Assembly (NCBI GenBank): GCA_963720375.1
Contig: CAVRFM010000012.1
Location: 62,001 to 126,000 of the forward strand
Reading direction: 5' to 3'
Length of the DNA: 64,000 nucleotides
Source: JAPLHP01 sp963720375
GTDB taxonomy: Bacteria; Chloroflexota; Dehalococcoidia; UBA2247; RBG-13-53-26
The translations under genes and the position numbers were made by a program. The notes beneath the pieces are model-generated. The model was not told the DNA's origin and ran no database searches. It was given only the letters and a program-made list of their open reading frames with translations. Shown piece after piece: positions 63,303 through 64,000 of the stretch; the stretch's first letter is position 1; each line of letters opens with the position of its first letter.

Positions 63303-64000
63303 GTCTTCCGATGAAATTGCCATTATGCGGGAAGCTGGGGAAATTCTGGCTAAAGTACTGCAAAAACTGGCCAGTGAGGTTAGACCGGGAGTGAAAACCA
63401 GGGAGCTAGACCATACTTGTGTTAAAGAGTTGGCTAGGTATGAAGCGAGGTCATCTTTCAAGGGATATCGGGGGTTTCCTGCTCATATATGTACGTCAGT
63501 CAATAATGAGGTGGTTCATGGCATCCCTGGAGATCGGATACTCTGTGAAGGAGACATAATATCTCTGGATGCGGGCGTGATCTTCAAGGGTTTCCAGGGA
63601 GATGCTGCTATTACCGTTGGCGTGGGTGAGATTAGTGAAGAGGCTAGAAGGCTCTTGGATGTCACTCAGAGTGCTCTCTTGGCTGGCATTGCTGCAGCCA
63701 AGAACAAGGCACGCTTGGGAGATGTATCTGCAGCCATTCAGCATTATGTAGAAACTAGAGGATTTTCAGTGGTACGAGAATATACTGGCCACGGTATTGG
63801 TCGAGCAATGCATGAGGAACCTCAAATACCTAACTTTGGTGAGGCAGGTCAAGGCCCGTTGCTTCGAGAAGGGATGACATTAGCTATTGAACCAATGGTC
63901 AATGCTGGGGGATGGGGTACTCGGCTCAGTGATGACCAGTGGACAGTTGTTACTGCTGATGGTAGCCTTTCAGCGCACTTTGAGCATACTATTGCTGTGA
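63286..64000 (+). CDS. map: Methionine aminopeptidase, partial at the right edge
   Basis: Removes the initiator Met from new proteins. The 238 codons present include GFPAHICTSVNNEVVHGIP and the five metal ligands: Asp in SLDAG, Asp in QGDAA, His in GHGIG, Glu in IEPM and Glu in HFEHT. The gene runs off the window with only the last residues missing. It starts inside the end of adk at ATG 63286. Confidence 0.96.
   Translation, partial: MGIIIKSSDEIAIMREAGEILAKVLQKLASEVRPGVKTRELDHTCVKELARYEARSSFKGYRGFPAHICTSVNNEVVHGIPGDRILCEGDIISLDAGVIFKGFQGDAAITVGVGEISEEARRLLDVTQSALLAGIAAAKNKARLGDVSAAIQHYVETRGFSVVREYTGHGIGRAMHEEPQIPNFGEAGQGPLLREGMTLAIEPMVNAGGWGTRLSDDQWTVVTADGSLSAHFEHTIAV

Noticed and set aside
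1..64000. CRISPR arrays, tRNA, rRNA, RNase P, SRP or tmRNA genes
   Set aside because: I looked for regular spaced repeats and hallmark motifs on both strands and found none.

Overview
The window reads as a chromosomal contig from an anaerobic, acetogenic or fermentative bacterium, most likely a Chloroflexota (Dehalococcoidia-like) lineage. Pointers are a full str/S10/spc ribosomal cluster that continues into secY-adk-map, zinc-type S14 and adenylate kinase, PyrR attenuation, acetate kinase, an ADP-forming acyl-CoA synthetase, several Fe-S proteins and a tungstate/molybdate importer. This assignment rests on gene content and order read by eye, not on a phylogeny. Many genes start with GTG or TTG.

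Layout. 0-8 kb: a ketosynthase cut by the left edge, MarC, a QueG-like Fe-S protein with a DUF4416 gene, a tiny zinc ribbon gene with its own promoter and terminator, a HAD protein, and a leftward group (DegV, Crp/Fnr regulator, zinc ribbon, 4Fe-4S protein) with an FNR-like dyad in front of the last two. 8-10 kb: sparse DNA holding a likely ~70-nt small RNA, opposing promoters, and an ERG2/sigma-1-receptor-like gene. 10-15.6 kb: a P-type ATPase behind a consensus promoter and a folded leader, HPF, an alpha/beta hydrolase and a nitroreductase-like protein. 16-17.6 kb: an IS-type transposase broken by a frameshift, with a possible passenger gene.

17.7-26.8 kb is the most unusual region. A large folded RNA with an intrinsic terminator is followed by four exported proteins carrying small molybdopterin-oxidoreductase-like domains. 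One carries a C-terminal dockerin, one a cohesin plus membrane anchor, and two have membrane anchors of other kinds. Next come a WtpA-like binding protein, permease and ATPase, and a convergent Mop (TOBE) gene whose promoter spacer holds a palindrome. I read this as an oxyanion (tungstate/molybdate) acquisition locus joined to a cell-surface cohesin-dockerin assembly.

27-39 kb: MscS channel, pyruvate kinase, a MEDS-PAS4-HD-GYP sensor, acetate kinase, a two-subunit CoA transferase, LOG-like protein, CaCA antiporter, a membrane protein and an epimerase. 39.5-49 kb: a radical SAM protein, a second epimerase, SemiSWEET, then a PyrR-attenuated pyrimidine operon (pyrR, pyrB with an extra zinc domain, pyrC, pyrK), followed by YjbQ and an acyl-CoA synthetase subunit. 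49-64 kb: rpsL-rpsG-fusA, S10 and spc clusters, secY, adk and the start of map.

Quality warning: at least eight genes, including secY, show single-base frame breaks, mostly one extra base in a short homopolymer. Sequencing or assembly error is the simplest explanation, so broken genes here should not be taken as true pseudogenes without read support.
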